Position numbers and translations under genes: made by a program. This document shows, in pieces, positions 43,424 through 53,902 of a DNA stretch of 64,000 nt. This DNA comes from Takakia lepidozioides (lineage: Eukaryota; Streptophyta; Takakiopsida; Takakiales; Takakiaceae), in contig CM060734.1 in assembly GCA_030704615.1 (NCBI GenBank), positions 12,836,001 to 12,900,000 of the forward strand, written 5' to 3'. The notes under the pieces were generated by a model that worked only from the letters and a program-made list of their open reading frames with translations, ran no database searches and was not told where the DNA came from. The stretch's first letter is position 1. Every line of letters starts with the position of its first letter.

Positions 43424-43740
43424 CCTGGATTATCAGCTTGGCTATGGCTGAGCAACGTAGAGTGCGGAGTGCACTTCCCTTGACGGTCTCTCTGCCTACC
43501 GAGACGGTACAGGCAGCGAGTGGGGGCGAGCCGGTGAGGACCACGGGGTGTAGACATCCATGGCACACGTGGGAGGTGCTCGAGGTTCAGAGGGAGTTGG
43601 CAGCCAAGGCAGCTGTGATGGATGAGGTTGGGGATTCTTCTCGGGATGAGGAGGTTCTCAATGATGAGATGATGGGGCAGGATGAGGCCTTGTCATTGAC
43701 TGAGCAGGAAGGGAGTACTGCTCAAGAGGTTGCAGCATAG
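43357..43740 (+). CDS. Acidic linker between methyltransferase and RT
   Basis: The frame continues pol after a shift near 43380 (ALGQAMDLNCLTWIIS) and becomes acidic (DSSRDEEVLNDEMMGQDEAL), ending TAG at 43738. Such a low-complexity linker could tether the methyltransferase to RT. No domain is recognised. Confidence 0.5.
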   Translation: MPSLSEASRRQVLGQAMDLNCLTWIISLAMAEQRRVRSALPLTVSLPTETVQAASGGEPVRTTGCRHPWHTWEVLEVQRELAAKAAVMDEVGDSSRDEEVLNDEMMGQDEALSLTEQEGSTAQEVAA

Positions 43741-45170
43741 CAACCACGGGACGCGTCCTCTACCTCTAAGCCCACTGGACTTAAGGTTGCAGTTACGGAG
43801 GACAATTGGGAGCCTGACATTGGACCCATTGTCACCGGAGGAGAGAGACGACGTATACGGCGGTTCCTGAGGGCTTACAGGAATTGCTTTGCCTTCAGTT
43901 TGAAGGACTTGGGAGCACTGAAGGGTCAAGAGATCCGTATTGAGTTGGCCACTGACACGCCAATCTTTCGGAGACCCTATAGATACAGTGACATGGAGAG
44001 GTCTTTGATTCAGATGAGGACTCAAGATCTTGGGAGGCAGGTTTGGTGGAGCTCTCTGGTGGAGAGTATGCTTCAGCCACAGTGATGCCAGCCAAGAAGG
44101 ATGTCTATGGCAATTGGACGGAGAGACGTATGTGCGGTGATTACCGGCCTGTAAATCGTCAGACCAAGTCCGATAGGTATGCCATGCCGACACCAGAGGA
44201 GATCTTTGATGCCATTGGGCATTCCAAGGTCTTTAGCACGTTGGATTTACGATCCGGATATCACCAGTTGCCGATCAAGGAGGCGGATAAGCAAAAGACG
44301 GCATTCTGGGGGATCAATGAGCACGGGAAGGATTGCCTATACCAGTGGCGGTTCTTACCATTTGGGCTTAAAAACGCTCCCGCTGAGTTTCAAAGAGTCA
44401 TGGACAGGATTCTAGCAGGGGTGGAGTTTGCTCGGTGCTACATAGATGACATCATCATCTTTAGTGCTACGGTGGAGGAGCATGAGAGACACCTTCAGGG
44501 GGTATTTGAGCGCTTGAGGACGCACGGATTGAAGTTACATCCGGGCAAGTGCAAGTTTTTCCACAACCAGATTGAGTATCTGGGTCACATGATATATCCT
44601 GGAGGATTGGGGGTACAGCAGACTAAGGTAGAGTCCATTGCACAGGTTCCACGCCCCACGGATGTGAGCCGAGTTCGAGCTTTCATGGGGTTAGCAAACT
44701 ATTACAGACGGTTTGTTAAGGGATTTAGTGCCATTGCAAAGGCTCTAACCAAGCTGACCAAGGTGGACCAGGAGTGGCAGTGGGAAGATGAGCAAGAACA
44801 AGCTTTTCAAGAGCTCAAGGCGAGGTTGACCTCGGCGCCCATCTTGAGACGACCTATCAGGGGGCGTCCTTTTCAGCTGCATACAGATTGGAGCATGCTG
44901 GGGCTTGGAGCGGTGCTCACACAGGTGGATGATGAGGGAAGAGAGTTCGTAGTGGCTTATGCTAGCCGCTCGAACAATGCTGCAGAGTCTAAGTATAGCT
45001 CATATGAGGGAGAATGCTTAGCTGCAGTGTGGGCCGTGGCACACTTCAGGTGCTATCTATACGGCAATCTTCACCCTTGTCACGGATCACCAACCACTCA
45101 AGTGGTTGATGGAGTCAGACAAGCTTACGGGGAAGCTTGCACGGTGGGCACTCATCCTTCAAGAGTATGA
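43741..45170 (+). pseudogene. Reverse transcriptase and RNase H of the methyltransferase element
   Basis: After an upstream segment in the preceding frame (IRIELATDTPIFRRPYRYS, about 43930-43990), the 44043-45170 frame carries [31 protein letters not shown] (first catalytic Asp) and FLPFGLKNAPAEFQRVM. The active site is CYIDDIIIFSA (44436-44468), followed by EYLGHMIYPGG and VRAFMGLANYYRRFV. RNase H follows with FQLHTDWSMLGLGAVL and SKYSSYEGECLAAVWAV. The frame is lost near 45080. This is a standard Ty3/gypsy RT that would copy element RNA. Frame changes before and after it would prevent a single polyprotein. Confidence 0.88.
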
Positions 45171-46446
45171 CTTTCAGGTGGTGCATCGACCGGGTTTGGT
45201 CAATCGCAATGCAGATGGGTTGAGTCGCAATCCATGCACGAGCCAGCAGGATGACACTGGAGCTCGGTGGCATGGTGAGACGGACGAGGAGATGGTGCCC
45301 GGATGGCATGCATCTGCATTTCTGTGTATCTTGGCAGCGGAAGGCCAGGTTGGACCTGCAACAGGGATGACTGTAGATCAAGTGTCTGAGGACCCTGAGG
45401 CCAGCAATGAGCAAGGTGGCGCCAAAGATATACATGAGGATTCAGTTGTGTTGGACTACCTCCGCACTGGAGACACGGCAGCCACTGTGACTGCCAAGGA
45501 GAGGGATCGGATCCTACAACGAGCCAAGAGGTTCAAGTGGGAGGGGACACACCTGCTCCGAGTGTGGGAGGATGGTCGAGTGAGGATTGTGCCTCACCCA
45601 ACACAGCGGGCACGGTTAGTGCGGCATGCCCATGAGGAGTTGGGGCATTTTGGGGTGCGACGCACTCATAGTCTACTGCAGGGGCAGTATTGGTGGCGTG
45701 GTATGCACACAGAGGTGCAACAATTTGTGGCTAGGTGCATGGTGTGTGACAGGGTGCGTGCTTCATTCAACGCCCCTACTCCACAATTGCACCCTCTTCC
45801 GATCATGGGATTGGGCTACAGGTGGAGTCTTGACTTCGCAGGGCCGTTGCCACTGACCATGCGCCACAACAAGTACGTGTTGGTGATGGTGGAACACTTC
45901 TCCAAGTGGATTGAATTGGTTCCATTGCCTGATAAGGCTAGTGAGGGAGCTGCGTATGCATTCTTGGATTGTGTGCTTAGCCGATTCGGTGCTCCAGCTG
46001 AGGTACTCACGGACCAAGGGAGAGAGTTCTTGGGGGAGTTTCAGGCTTTGTGTGACAAGGCCTTGATAGACCACCGCACCACTTCTCGGGATCATCCTGA
46101 GGCCGATGGCTTGGCAGAGAGAGTTGTTCAGACAGTAAAGAGGGGTTTGCGCAAGTATGGCTTGCAGAAGGGACACCTAGGAGATTGGGACCTTCAGTTA
46201 CCCTGGTTAGCCATGGGCTACAGGTTCAGCAAGCAAGCATCACTTGCCTCCTTCTCACCATACTTTCTTCTCTTTGGCCGAGAGCCGGATTTGCCTACAT
46301 CCATTCGCAGAGAAGCTGCTACAGTTCTTAACCTTGACGATCCGGACGTGTGGGCACGTGCATGTGAGCAGCGTGCAGAGTTGTTCAAGAGAGTCATGCC
46401 CATGGCTTTCGAGAACCTTGCCTTGCACAACACCGTGATACGTTGA
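45106..46446 (+). pseudogene. Integrase of the methyltransferase element
   Basis: The 446-residue frame finishes RNase H (YDFQVVHRPGLVNRNADGLSR) and contains the integrase zinc finger (HEELGHFGVRRTH...CMVCDRVR). The D,D,E core follows: WSLDFAGPLP (45826-45855), VLTDQGREFLG (about 46005) and EADGLAERVVQTVKRG (Glu near 46116). A GPF-type region follows, and near 46420 the true reading passes to the next frame (QHRDTLRYATIRGG). Integrase would insert the DNA copy into chromatin. All three catalytic residues are present. Confidence 0.88.
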
Positions 46447-46871
46447 GGTATGCTACCATACGTGGTGGGGGCTATCGTCCTGGGGTTCGGAGATTCAACC
46501 CTGGTGACTATGTCTATCTGCAGCAGACTGCTCCTACGACCCTGGATGTGACTGCAGGACGTGTTATTTTGAGGGTTCGAGAGGTCTTGCCTTCAGGCGT
46601 CTTGGTCTTGGAGGGTCGGGATGGCATAACTTGGAAGGACCATGTGCGTAATTGTGCGCCATGTCACCTTCCGAATGTCGATGGCAGGATTGACCCAAAC
46701 CTGGCAGTGGTATCTGCAGGTTTGAGGTGCATGTTGTGTGGGTCTGCTAAAGGGGCAGCCACCATGCTGGTGTGTGATCGATGCTCTAGAGGTTGGCATA
46801 TGGGATGCTTGACTCCACCTCTTGAGATGGTTCCAGATGGGGATTGGTTATGTCCACATTGCATTGGATAG
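46443..46871 (+). CDS. Integrase tail ending in a PHD finger
   Basis: The first half (FNPGDYVYLQQ, GRVILRVREVLPSGVLVLEG) is the SH3-like tail found after Ty3 integrase cores. The second half, residues about 95-142, is a complete C4HC3 PHD finger. It has CMLC (46728-46739), then LVCDRCSRGWHMGCL, PPLEMVPDGDWLCPHC, and a stop at 46869. All eight zinc ligands and the conserved Trp two residues before the last ligand pair (GDWLCPHC) are present. PHD fingers bind histone H3 tails, either unmodified or methylated at K4. In the position of a chromodomain it could steer integration or anchor the methyltransferase. What it binds cannot be told from sequence. Confidence 0.88.
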   Translation: MRYATIRGGGYRPGVRRFNPGDYVYLQQTAPTTLDVTAGRVILRVREVLPSGVLVLEGRDGITWKDHVRNCAPCHLPNVDGRIDPNLAVVSAGLRCMLCGSAKGAATMLVCDRCSRGWHMGCLTPPLEMVPDGDWLCPHCIG

Positions 46872-47118
46872 TGGGAGTGGATACAACCATGGAAGGCTAA
46901 CAAGAAACGCAAGGCCCAGCTACTAGGAGACCTTGAACACACGAGATCCTGGCTCAAGTTCACAGATTGCAAGACGGCGACTAACGATGGGGCTACTCTT
47001 GTACCCGGCCTCTTGGTCTATAGAGTTTGAGTACAATAGGGACAGTGATAGAGGACTTAGTACGGTTGTGGCTATTCATCTTGTAGCTATCTGGAGGTAG
47101 AGGGACCTATCCACCAGC

Positions 47119-47128
47119 TAGGGGGGCG
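47119..47128 (+). promoter_or_regulatory. Candidate polypurine tract
   Basis: AGCTAGGGGGGCG directly precedes ATTGTGGCAGAC, as expected where plus-strand DNA synthesis starts at the 5' edge of the 3' LTR. This puts the true LTR start near 47129-47131, not at 47218. Confidence 0.55.
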
Positions 47129-47215
47129 ATTGTGGCAGACTACTTTATTGTGCATATATGTGTGGTGTGGTTTGGACAACGATGTAGTTGTGTAGCGATA
47201 TGTATGCGCACGACA
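47129..47215 (+). repeat. 87-bp repeat, first copy (probable true LTR start)
   Basis: ATTGTGGCAGAC...GCGCACGACA. It is repeated at 47566-47652 with one difference noticed, and followed here by GC and then the 348-bp repeat, creating the palindrome GACAGCTGTC (47212-47221). Confidence 0.85.
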
Positions 47216-47217
47216 GC

Positions 47218-47565
47218 TGTCAAGTTAAATAAGCACAGTGTGAAAACAGCTAGAATAAAACTAGTTATTTGTATTTAACACTTGGATTTAGGTCAAGTGT
47301 TAAATCAGGTGTCAAGTTTAGTTTGACACCTGGTCCGTCTTATCTTCACGAGAGCGGCAGTCGCGCGGTTCATCTTTCTCGAGTTGAGCCTGCGCGACCG
47401 AGCTCCTTCATGCGTTTAGATCTAAGTGTGCTTATGATGGGAGTGTAGGTTGTTGTGGGGTGGAGTCCCCATAGCGTGGGGTGCCCCTGGCTCGACTTCT
47501 ATTTTAAAGAGTGATAGCGATGGATTTCATATTTCTTGTGTTGAGAGTGTGTGTCCTTTTTAGCT
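47218..47565 (+). repeat. 348-bp LTR-derived direct repeat, downstream copy
   Basis: About two mismatches to 35306-35653. It is followed by the second 87-bp repeat instead of the sequence that follows the upstream copy. Confidence 0.9.
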
Positions 47566-47652
47566 ATTGTGGCAGACTACTTTATTGTGCATATATGTGT
47601 GGTGTGGTTTGGACAGCGATGTAGTTGTGTAGCGATATGTATGCGCACGACA
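47566..47652 (+). repeat. 87-bp repeat, second copy, at the element end
   Basis: It ends exactly at GACA before the duplicated target AGTT (47653-47656). The insertion therefore ends where the 87-bp block ends and starts where the 348-bp block starts. Confidence 0.85.
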
Positions 47653-47656
47653 AGTT

Positions 47657-48469
47657 TGTTTCCGTACCATGGCGTCCCATGGCAAAGAACCAAACCCCAC
47701 ACTTGACTCTACTCTCCACTAGCTAGTTCGGCCGACTTCCTCCAAGTCCCGGCCAAGGGTGGAGCCTCTCAAGCTCCTCCCAGTGCACTCTTCTTGGCCT
47801 ACTTCAAGGCCAAGGAACGATCCTCCTTGAGGATCGAATCGCCTTACTGCAACAACATTGCTTGCGACCGCTCATGATGCCGCTTTTGACATCACCTTGA
47901 GCAAGGGTTCACCTGGAACCCTCTTTGACTAGGAAGATAACCTTGAACCAACCGTGCGCCCCAATCACTACAATTGGGTCCGCCTTGGAATGCTGGCCTG
48001 AGGTACGGGAACACGCCAAAACCGCACTACGACTTCGTCCCGAGGCTACACGATTATAGTACGTGAACGGAAGCACGTAGCTTCCGCGTTAGCCCGCACT
48101 ACAAGGCAACCCCCTCGGTAGCGCAGTTATAGTACGCGCACGCGCCAGGTGCGCACTAGCACGTGAACTCCCAAAGAAGTCGCAAGTTTCCTTGCCCCTT
48201 GGATGGGGGTCACCCGATTTCGGCACTACGCAAACACACGATTAACCCAATTTACCTCTCCCACTTTTATAAGCTAGCATGCATTCTACACACTAGCCAA
48301 CCATACCATGCATCACCATTCCAAACAAAATAGGACGCACAACATTTGGAACCCATTTCCTTTATAACAAATTTTTGTACAATACAAGTTTTTGTAATCG
48401 GATTCCTAAGCTAGCTAAGCCGGGCTAAGCATGCATTTCCTCCCCCACGCTCCAAGGTTGATGTCCCCA
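47657..48469 (-). other. Family B 3' untranslated region (minus copy), main part
   Basis: Non-coding and colinear with 26636-27445 of the plus copy, including the inverted AAGCTACGTGCTTCC-type motifs. Confidence 0.85.
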
Positions 48470-50833
48470 TCAACGTTTCTTCCGCTTTTGAGGTCGCCCT
48501 TCGAAAGCTGCAACCGCCTCGGATGCGTTTCCCATTTCTGAGGCACGCACCCAAGATGCCTCCACATGATGATAGCCCTTCCATTTGACGAGATACTCCG
48601 TTTCTCGGTTCTTGAACCTCCTCGACTTAAGTATTGCCTCCACCTCGTACTCACGTTCATTTTCATGATCCAACAGCATAGGTGGCGGACGCAACACTTG
48701 ATGTCGATTCGGACGCGCTTCATCTTTGAAGTAAGGTTTCAAAAGGGAGACATGAAATACTGGGTGCACCTTGCTGTTTGCCGGCAGCTCCAATTCATAC
48801 ACATCCTTATTCATAACCTTCCGAATGCGAAAGGGTCCCGCATACGGAGGTACGAACTTCGGATTCACTTCCGGAGGTAGTCGAAAATTCTTGATGTTCA
48901 ACCAGACCTCTGTGCCTGCCTCAAACTTCACTTCCTTCCGCTTCCGATTCGCCTGCCTTTCATACCGTTTCCTAGCTTTGGCAATGTTGTACTTTGCGAG
49001 CTTCAACAAACGCTCGCGTTCTTCCAGTACCGCCGCTACTGCCGGTTCCTCAACGTCCTGGGCGGCCCAACTTGTCGGCACCAGAGGTGCTTTTCCATAG
49101 ACCAATACAAAAGGGGAAACTCCCGTTGCGGAGTGTTCTGTGTTATTATAACAGAACTCTGCCGCGTCTAAGTGTTCCATCCAGTCTGATTGGTCTGCCG
49201 ACACGTAATTCCGCAAGAATTGCTTCACTACGGAATTCACTCTTTCCGTTTGGCCGTCCGTCGTAGGTCGGAAGGCGGTGCTCATCTTCAGCCTCGTCCC
49301 CATCTTCTTCCAAAGTGTCCTCCAAAATTTACTCGTAAACTTTGGATCGCGATCCGAGACAATATCCTTCGGGACTCCATGATGCTTTAAGACGTGGGCG
49401 AAGTAAAGTCGTCATGTCTCCTGCGCCGTTGCTGTCTCCTTGGTGGGGATGAAATGGCCCATTTTACTGAACCTATCCACCACCACCATGATTGCATCGA
49501 ATCCTTTTGACAGCGGCAAAGCAGTCATGAAATCCATCGAGACGCTTTCCCAAGTCCCCTCTGGAATCGGCAAGGGTTGTAACAGCCCCGCTTGCTTTTT
49601 GTACTCACTCCGGTTTTGTTGGCATGTGGTGCATGTCTTGACATACTCCTCTGCCTCCTCCCTCAGTTTGGGCCAGAAATACTCTTTCTTCAAGAGTGCC
49701 GCAGTGCGCTTGGCTCCGCCGTGGCCCGCAAGCGGGCTATCATGGCATTCTCTCAAGAGGCTATCTCTGATCCCTCCCTTTGGCACGTAGAGACGTTTTT
49801 GCTTATACCGGAGCAGTCCATTTTGCAAGTGGAACTGCGATTTAACCCCCATCCTCAAGTCCTGCATCGCGGACTTCGCCAGCTCATCCTTCCGGTAAGC
49901 CTTCCGGATCTTCCTTTGGAGCGCCGTCTCGCCCTTGTACACCAACAAGAGCTGCTGCTTTCTACTTAAAGCATTGGCCACCACATTGTCTCATCCCGGT
50001 TTGTACTGGATATCCACGTCGAACACCGCCAAAGTATCTTGCCACCTAAGTTGTTTTGGGGACAACTTGGGCTGCGTGGCAAAATACTTCACCGTGACAT
50101 TGTCCGTGAACACCTTCACTGGGTTGGAACCAACATAGTGGCGCCAAAGCTCAAGACAGTGCACCACCGCCTTCATCTCTTTTTCGTGCGTCGGCCACCG
50201 TCGCTCCACTTCATTCAGTTTCTTACTTTCGTAAGCCACTGGACGTTCATCTTGCATAAGTACACCCCCAATCGCGAAGTCCGACGCATCTGTATGAATC
50301 TCAAATGGACGATCGAACTCCGGGATTTTCAAGACTGGAGCTTCCGCCATCCGCTGCTTCAATTCAGCAAAAGCTTGGCCACAAAATGTGTTCCATACCC
50401 AGACTTTGGATTTACACAGAAGGTCCGACAGCGGCCCCGCGATCTTGGCGAAATTTCTCACATACTTCCGGTAATAGGAGGCGAGTCCTAGGAAGGATCG
50501 CACTCCCGGGACCGAAGTCGGAGGCTCCCAGTCCAAGATCGCCCTCACCTTTCTGTCATCCATTTTGATCCCATCCTATGTAATCACATGCCCCAAGAAC
50601 TCCACTTTCGTGATCCCGAATTCGCATTTTGAAGCTTTGGCATACAGCTTCCCTTCCCGCAACTTTTGGAACACCCTTTTGAGGTGCTCCAGGTGTTCCT
50701 CCTTTGTTTTCGAGTATACCAAGATGTCGTCGATGTACACGATCACAAAGTCATCCAACCACTCCTGAAAAAGGCTGTTCATCAGCGTGCTAAAGGTCGC
50801 CGGTGCATTAGTGAGCCCAAAAGGCATCACCAA
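48470..50833 (-). pseudogene. Family B RT core, RNase H, integrase and chromodomain (minus copy)
   Basis: One continuous 788-codon frame is interrupted only by three internal stops: near 50574 (CAG to TAG after GHVIT), 49988 (CGG to TGA after QYKPG) and 49409 (GGG to TGA after TAQET), judged against the plus copy. It contains [25 protein letters not shown], the RNase H FEIHTDASDFAIGG intact, and the zinc finger CTTCQQNRSEYKKQ. The integrase core SMDFMTALP / VSDRDPKFTS / TDGQTERVNSV and the chromodomain YEVEAILKS...YLVKWKGYHHVEASW follow. Polyprotein function is lost, but each domain's catalytic residues survive. The upstream end is lost at TCA to TGA near 50837. Confidence 0.9.
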
Positions 50834-51645
50834 GAACTCATATCAACCATACCTTGTCCTGCACGCGGTCTTCTCCTCATCTCCTTCCGCCACCCGAATT
50901 TGATGATAGCCGGAGCGCAAGTCGATCCGGCTGAAATACTTCGCTCCTGCCAACCGGTCGAAAAGGTCGTCGATCCTTGGCAAAGGGTACCGGTTTTTAT
51001 AGTCACCTTATTCAAAGCCCTGTAATCGACACACATCCGCAGCGTCCCATCCTTCTTGTCTGCGAATAGCACCGGGGCTCCGTAAGGTGACTTACTCGGC
51101 CGGATGTACCCCTTTGACATTAGATCCTTGAGCTGAGTCTTCAGCTCGACCAACTCTCTGTGGCTCAACCGGTAGGGCGCCTTGGCAGGCGGTTCCGATC
51201 CCGGTATCACCTCAATCTTGTGGTCTACTCCTCTTCGCGGTGGCAAGCCGCTTGGTAAATCCTTCGGCATCACATCCTGGTATTTCTCCAAAATCCCCTT
51301 GATCCAATCTGGTCTCGGCTCCCCATCGCCTTCTCCTTTCACTTCTCTAATGTAAAGCAAAAACTGGGACTCGTGTGCCTCCTCCACGGCCCACTCCTTT
51401 GCTGACAGAAGGTTTATTCGCCCTCCCACGGATTTGGGCGTTTCCGACACTCGTAAAACCTCGCCACCATTCCCACATGGCAGCGTGACTACTCTCTTGC
51501 GGCCATCTATGACCGCTCCAGATTTGCTCAAAAAGGTCATCCCCAAAATGAGATCCACTCCATCGATCTCGCAGATGGTAAAGTTCTCACGTCCCTCCCA
51601 TCTCCCCAGTTGAAGAGGAACATCAAACGCCAACCTTGTCGCCAA
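50827..51645 (-). pseudogene. Family B protease end and RT N-terminus (minus copy)
   Basis: The 272-residue frame includes [19 protein letters not shown] and [16 protein letters not shown], the end of the protease region. The approach to RT follows: [55 protein letters not shown] one-base loss in an A run near 51000 (five A here, six in the plus copy) shifts the frame before the first RT aspartate. Confidence 0.88.
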
Positions 51646-51654
51646 CTGAGGTTC

Positions 51655-53031
51655 TCATTTGGCAGAGCGCACCTCAATAGAGGCCCCCACGTCACTTGTC
51701 GGGAGTCCCAACTTTTGCGCCGCCGCCGGCGTCATGAAGGAGTGCGACGCTCCTGTGTCCACCAACAACGACACGTTAGTTCCGGATATTATCCCATCCA
51801 CGAACAATAACTGACTCCCTTTACGCAGGGCGCCAGTTTCCTGATACAACTCACAAGAATAGTTGCCTACCTTGCAAGTCCTGGCGACCACCGCTTCCAC
51901 CAAGCGACTGATGGTATCTTCCGACAGCTCCGTGGTTGCCCGAGTCATGTTCAATTGTCGAGGTTTTGTGCACTTCTTGGCCATGTGCCCGGGCTCCCCG
52001 CAATTGAAACACACTCCATCAAAGGTTGCCTTCTGTCCGCCATAAGCCGCTCCACCCGCTTTTCCTTTCGAAGCACCGGGTGCCGCCTTGACGTGTGAAG
52101 GCCCTCCCTTCGATTTCCACGTGCCATTGTCGCCGCGTGGCCTATCCCACTTCTTTTCCGGTCGGAAGGAGTCACCTTCCCGCCGGGTCTTCTTGTGGTT
52201 CAGCTCCGTACGGCCTTGTCTCTCACCCCTAGGGACATCCGAGAAACATTCAGCCCTCTCAATTGCCTTGTTCAAAGTCTTGGGTGGCTTCTCCTCCAAC
52301 TTCCGCCTGGCCCATGGGGCCTGTCCCGCCACAAAGTTGAAGACCATTTCTGGTTCTGCCATGTCCGCGACTTCGAGCAACAGCACATTGAAAGCCTGGA
52401 CATACCCCTGAATGTCATCTGTTTGCTTCAAATTCCTCATCTTGTCCCGGGCAAGCCAGGATGCGTTGAGGGGCACAAACTGTCTCTTCATCAATTCCTT
52501 GAACCCACTCCAGTTCAAGGTTTCCGGGCTTGGGCCTCGGTCGTGAAGGCGTTTCTGCCACCATTGTTGAGCATAGCCCCTCAAATAGGTGGGAGCCACT
52601 TCCACCCGATCCTCGTCACTCAACTTAGCCGCCCGGAAGTACTGCTCTAGCTCCAGGAGCCAGGTGTTGAGTGCCTTCCGATTTCGAACACCCTCGAAGG
52701 TGCCGGGTTCCTTAGGCTTCACCTTAAACTTTGCCTTAGTGGAAGTGGCATTAGCCGCCTTCAACTCGTCTTTCAACGTCCCGCCAAACTGCGCCAACAA
52801 CCCTTCCCAAAAGGCTGCCGGCATGGGAGGCATCTCTTGGTTTGTCGGAGCTCTCAAGGATTCCTCGGGCTCCGACTCCTCGGATTCCTCCCGCTCTTGA
52901 GCGGCCTCGTTTTCGGAAACATTCATCGCTTCCTCAAACGGCCGCCTCGGTGACACGTCGCCCCCATCGGGCTCACCAGGATCATCGTCTTTTGGGCCGT
53001 TCCGATTTCGCTTCGGCTTGCCCGACCCCAT
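51655..53031 (-). CDS. Family B gag-protease (minus copy), intact frame
   Basis: The start is set at ATG 53031 (MGSGKPKRNRNGPKDD), shared with the plus copy; the open frame extends further upstream but into the primer site and LTR. The 458-residue product has an acidic N-terminus, capsid-type sequence (FEGVRNRKALNTWLLELEQY, QQWWQKRLHDRG, FKELMKRQFVP), the knuckle CFNCGEPGHMAKKC and the protease motif LLVDTGASHSFM. It ends at a stop after EVRSAK (51655), where the plus copy reads [10 protein letters not shown]. This is the best-preserved family-B gag in the window. Confidence 0.9.
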   Translation of the reverse strand: MGSGKPKRNRNGPKDDDPGEPDGGDVSPRRPFEEAMNVSENEAAQEREESEESEPEESLRAPTNQEMPPMPAAFWEGLLAQFGGTLKDELKAANATSTKAKFKVKPKEPGTFEGVRNRKALNTWLLELEQYFRAAKLSDEDRVEVAPTYLRGYAQQWWQKRLHDRGPSPETLNWSGFKELMKRQFVPLNASWLARDKMRNLKQTDDIQGYVQAFNVLLLEVADMAEPEMVFNFVAGQAPWARRKLEEKPPKTLNKAIERAECFSDVPRGERQGRTELNHKKTRREGDSFRPEKKWDRPRGDNGTWKSKGGPSHVKAAPGASKGKAGGAAYGGQKATFDGVCFNCGEPGHMAKKCTKPRQLNMTRATTELSEDTISRLVEAVVARTCKVGNYSCELYQETGALRKGSQLLFVDGIISGTNVSLLVDTGASHSFMTPAAAQKLGLPTSDVGASIEVRSAK

Positions 53032-53072
53032 TATGAGGCCAATCCCAAGGACGATCACGTACTGAACTCTAA

Positions 53073-53084
53073 GCTCTGATACCA
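53073..53084 (-). promoter_or_regulatory. Primer binding site, initiator tRNA-Met 3' end
   Basis: Reverse complement of TGGTATCAGAGC, two bases inside the LTR boundary, as in the plus copy. Confidence 0.9.
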
Positions 53085-53086
53085 AG

Positions 53087-53812
53087 TGTCGCGCACCTCC
53101 CTTCGGTAAGCTCCCCCTCAAGTCATAGTTACTCGCTTTGATGCGCGCGCCTGACTCCCAACCTGGCCGCCGGGCCAACTTGGAGCTTTGGCTGCTCACC
53201 GGGGCATAACGGTCCCCCTTTGTTCTCCCAAAGAACCCTCCACCGCTTTGGAACCAGCGGGAATTCCCTTTGGTAGTTGGCAGTCCGGAACAGCTCCCCA
53301 CTCTTTGGTCGCTTTCCGGCTCGCTCGCTTACTCACTAATTTTTGGTCACCAACGGGCTTGCACCGTTCTCGGGGTTACTACTCCCTATATATACTTCTG
53401 TAGCTGTCCGCGGGGGTTCCACAACCAGCCATGCCATTTTATGGCGAACCACCACGAAGACCCTCGATTCCCGGTGGTGAGTCGCGGTGAGTCTTGGCCC
53501 ACTCACCGCGGCCCCAATGGACCGTGATGAGTCCCAAGACTCCCCACGACTCCCACCTCGAGGTCTCCACCCCATGGTGAGTCCTATGCCACCCCCACTA
53601 AGTCCCGCTAAGCTACCACCACCCCTTGTGGAGCCATCCCCACCGCAACCCCGTGTGCGGGGCTCCACCTAGTGAGCACCTCCGCCTCCTTGAGTGCCTT
53701 GGGCACTCAAGGGTGCTTCAGCCACCGTACCTATTGCTGCTACTGCCCCCACCACAGGGGCAGCCCCTCTTGTGTCCCGACCCCCCTGCCCTCAAGGCAA
53801 AGGGTCGCGACA
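53087..53812 (-). repeat. Family B 5' LTR (minus copy)
   Basis: 726 bp, TGTC...GACA on the plus strand, followed by target duplication CCCTG (53813-53817). Confidence 0.95.
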
Positions 53813-53902
53813 CCCTGTAAAGGGCTGTTTTGTCTTTCAATGACAATGACCTTAGCGGTCTTGTCCATGTCTTGACATGACATGTATATCTTCCCTCTCT
53901 TT
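53813..53902 (+). repeat. Left pseudo-LTR of the Penelope-like element, part 2
   Basis: Continues from 34486 (CCCTGTAAAGGGCTG...) and matches 59793-59880. Unique internal sequence starts after CATGTATATCTTCCCTCTCTT. Confidence 0.9.

Larger units (their letters stand above)
35306..47652 (+). mobile_element. 12.3-kb Ty3/gypsy element with DNA methyltransferase and PHD finger
   Basis: Insertion of 12,347 bp bounded by TGTC...GACA and a 4-bp target duplication AGTT. Order is a 348-bp LTR-derived repeat, a long leader with an extra ORF (38279-39028), gag, protease, cytosine methyltransferase, RT/RNase H, integrase, PHD finger, polypurine tract and LTR-derived sequence. The two 348-bp repeats differ at about two positions, so insertion is recent. 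Six or so frame changes nevertheless interrupt pol. The end structure is unusual (see the entries for 47129 and 47566). A gag relic of the same family lies at 13355-14751. Confidence 0.9.
34487..53812 (-). mobile_element. Ty3/gypsy chromovirus, family B, minus-strand copy (split)
   Basis: Same family as 21382-28265. It has 726-bp LTRs, target duplication CCCTG (34482-34486 and 53813-53817) and an initiator tRNA-Met primer site at 53073-53084. It is interrupted in its 3' untranslated region by the 12.3-kb element at 35306-47652. Without that insertion it is about 6.98 kb. Pol is better preserved than in the plus copy. Confidence 0.95.
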
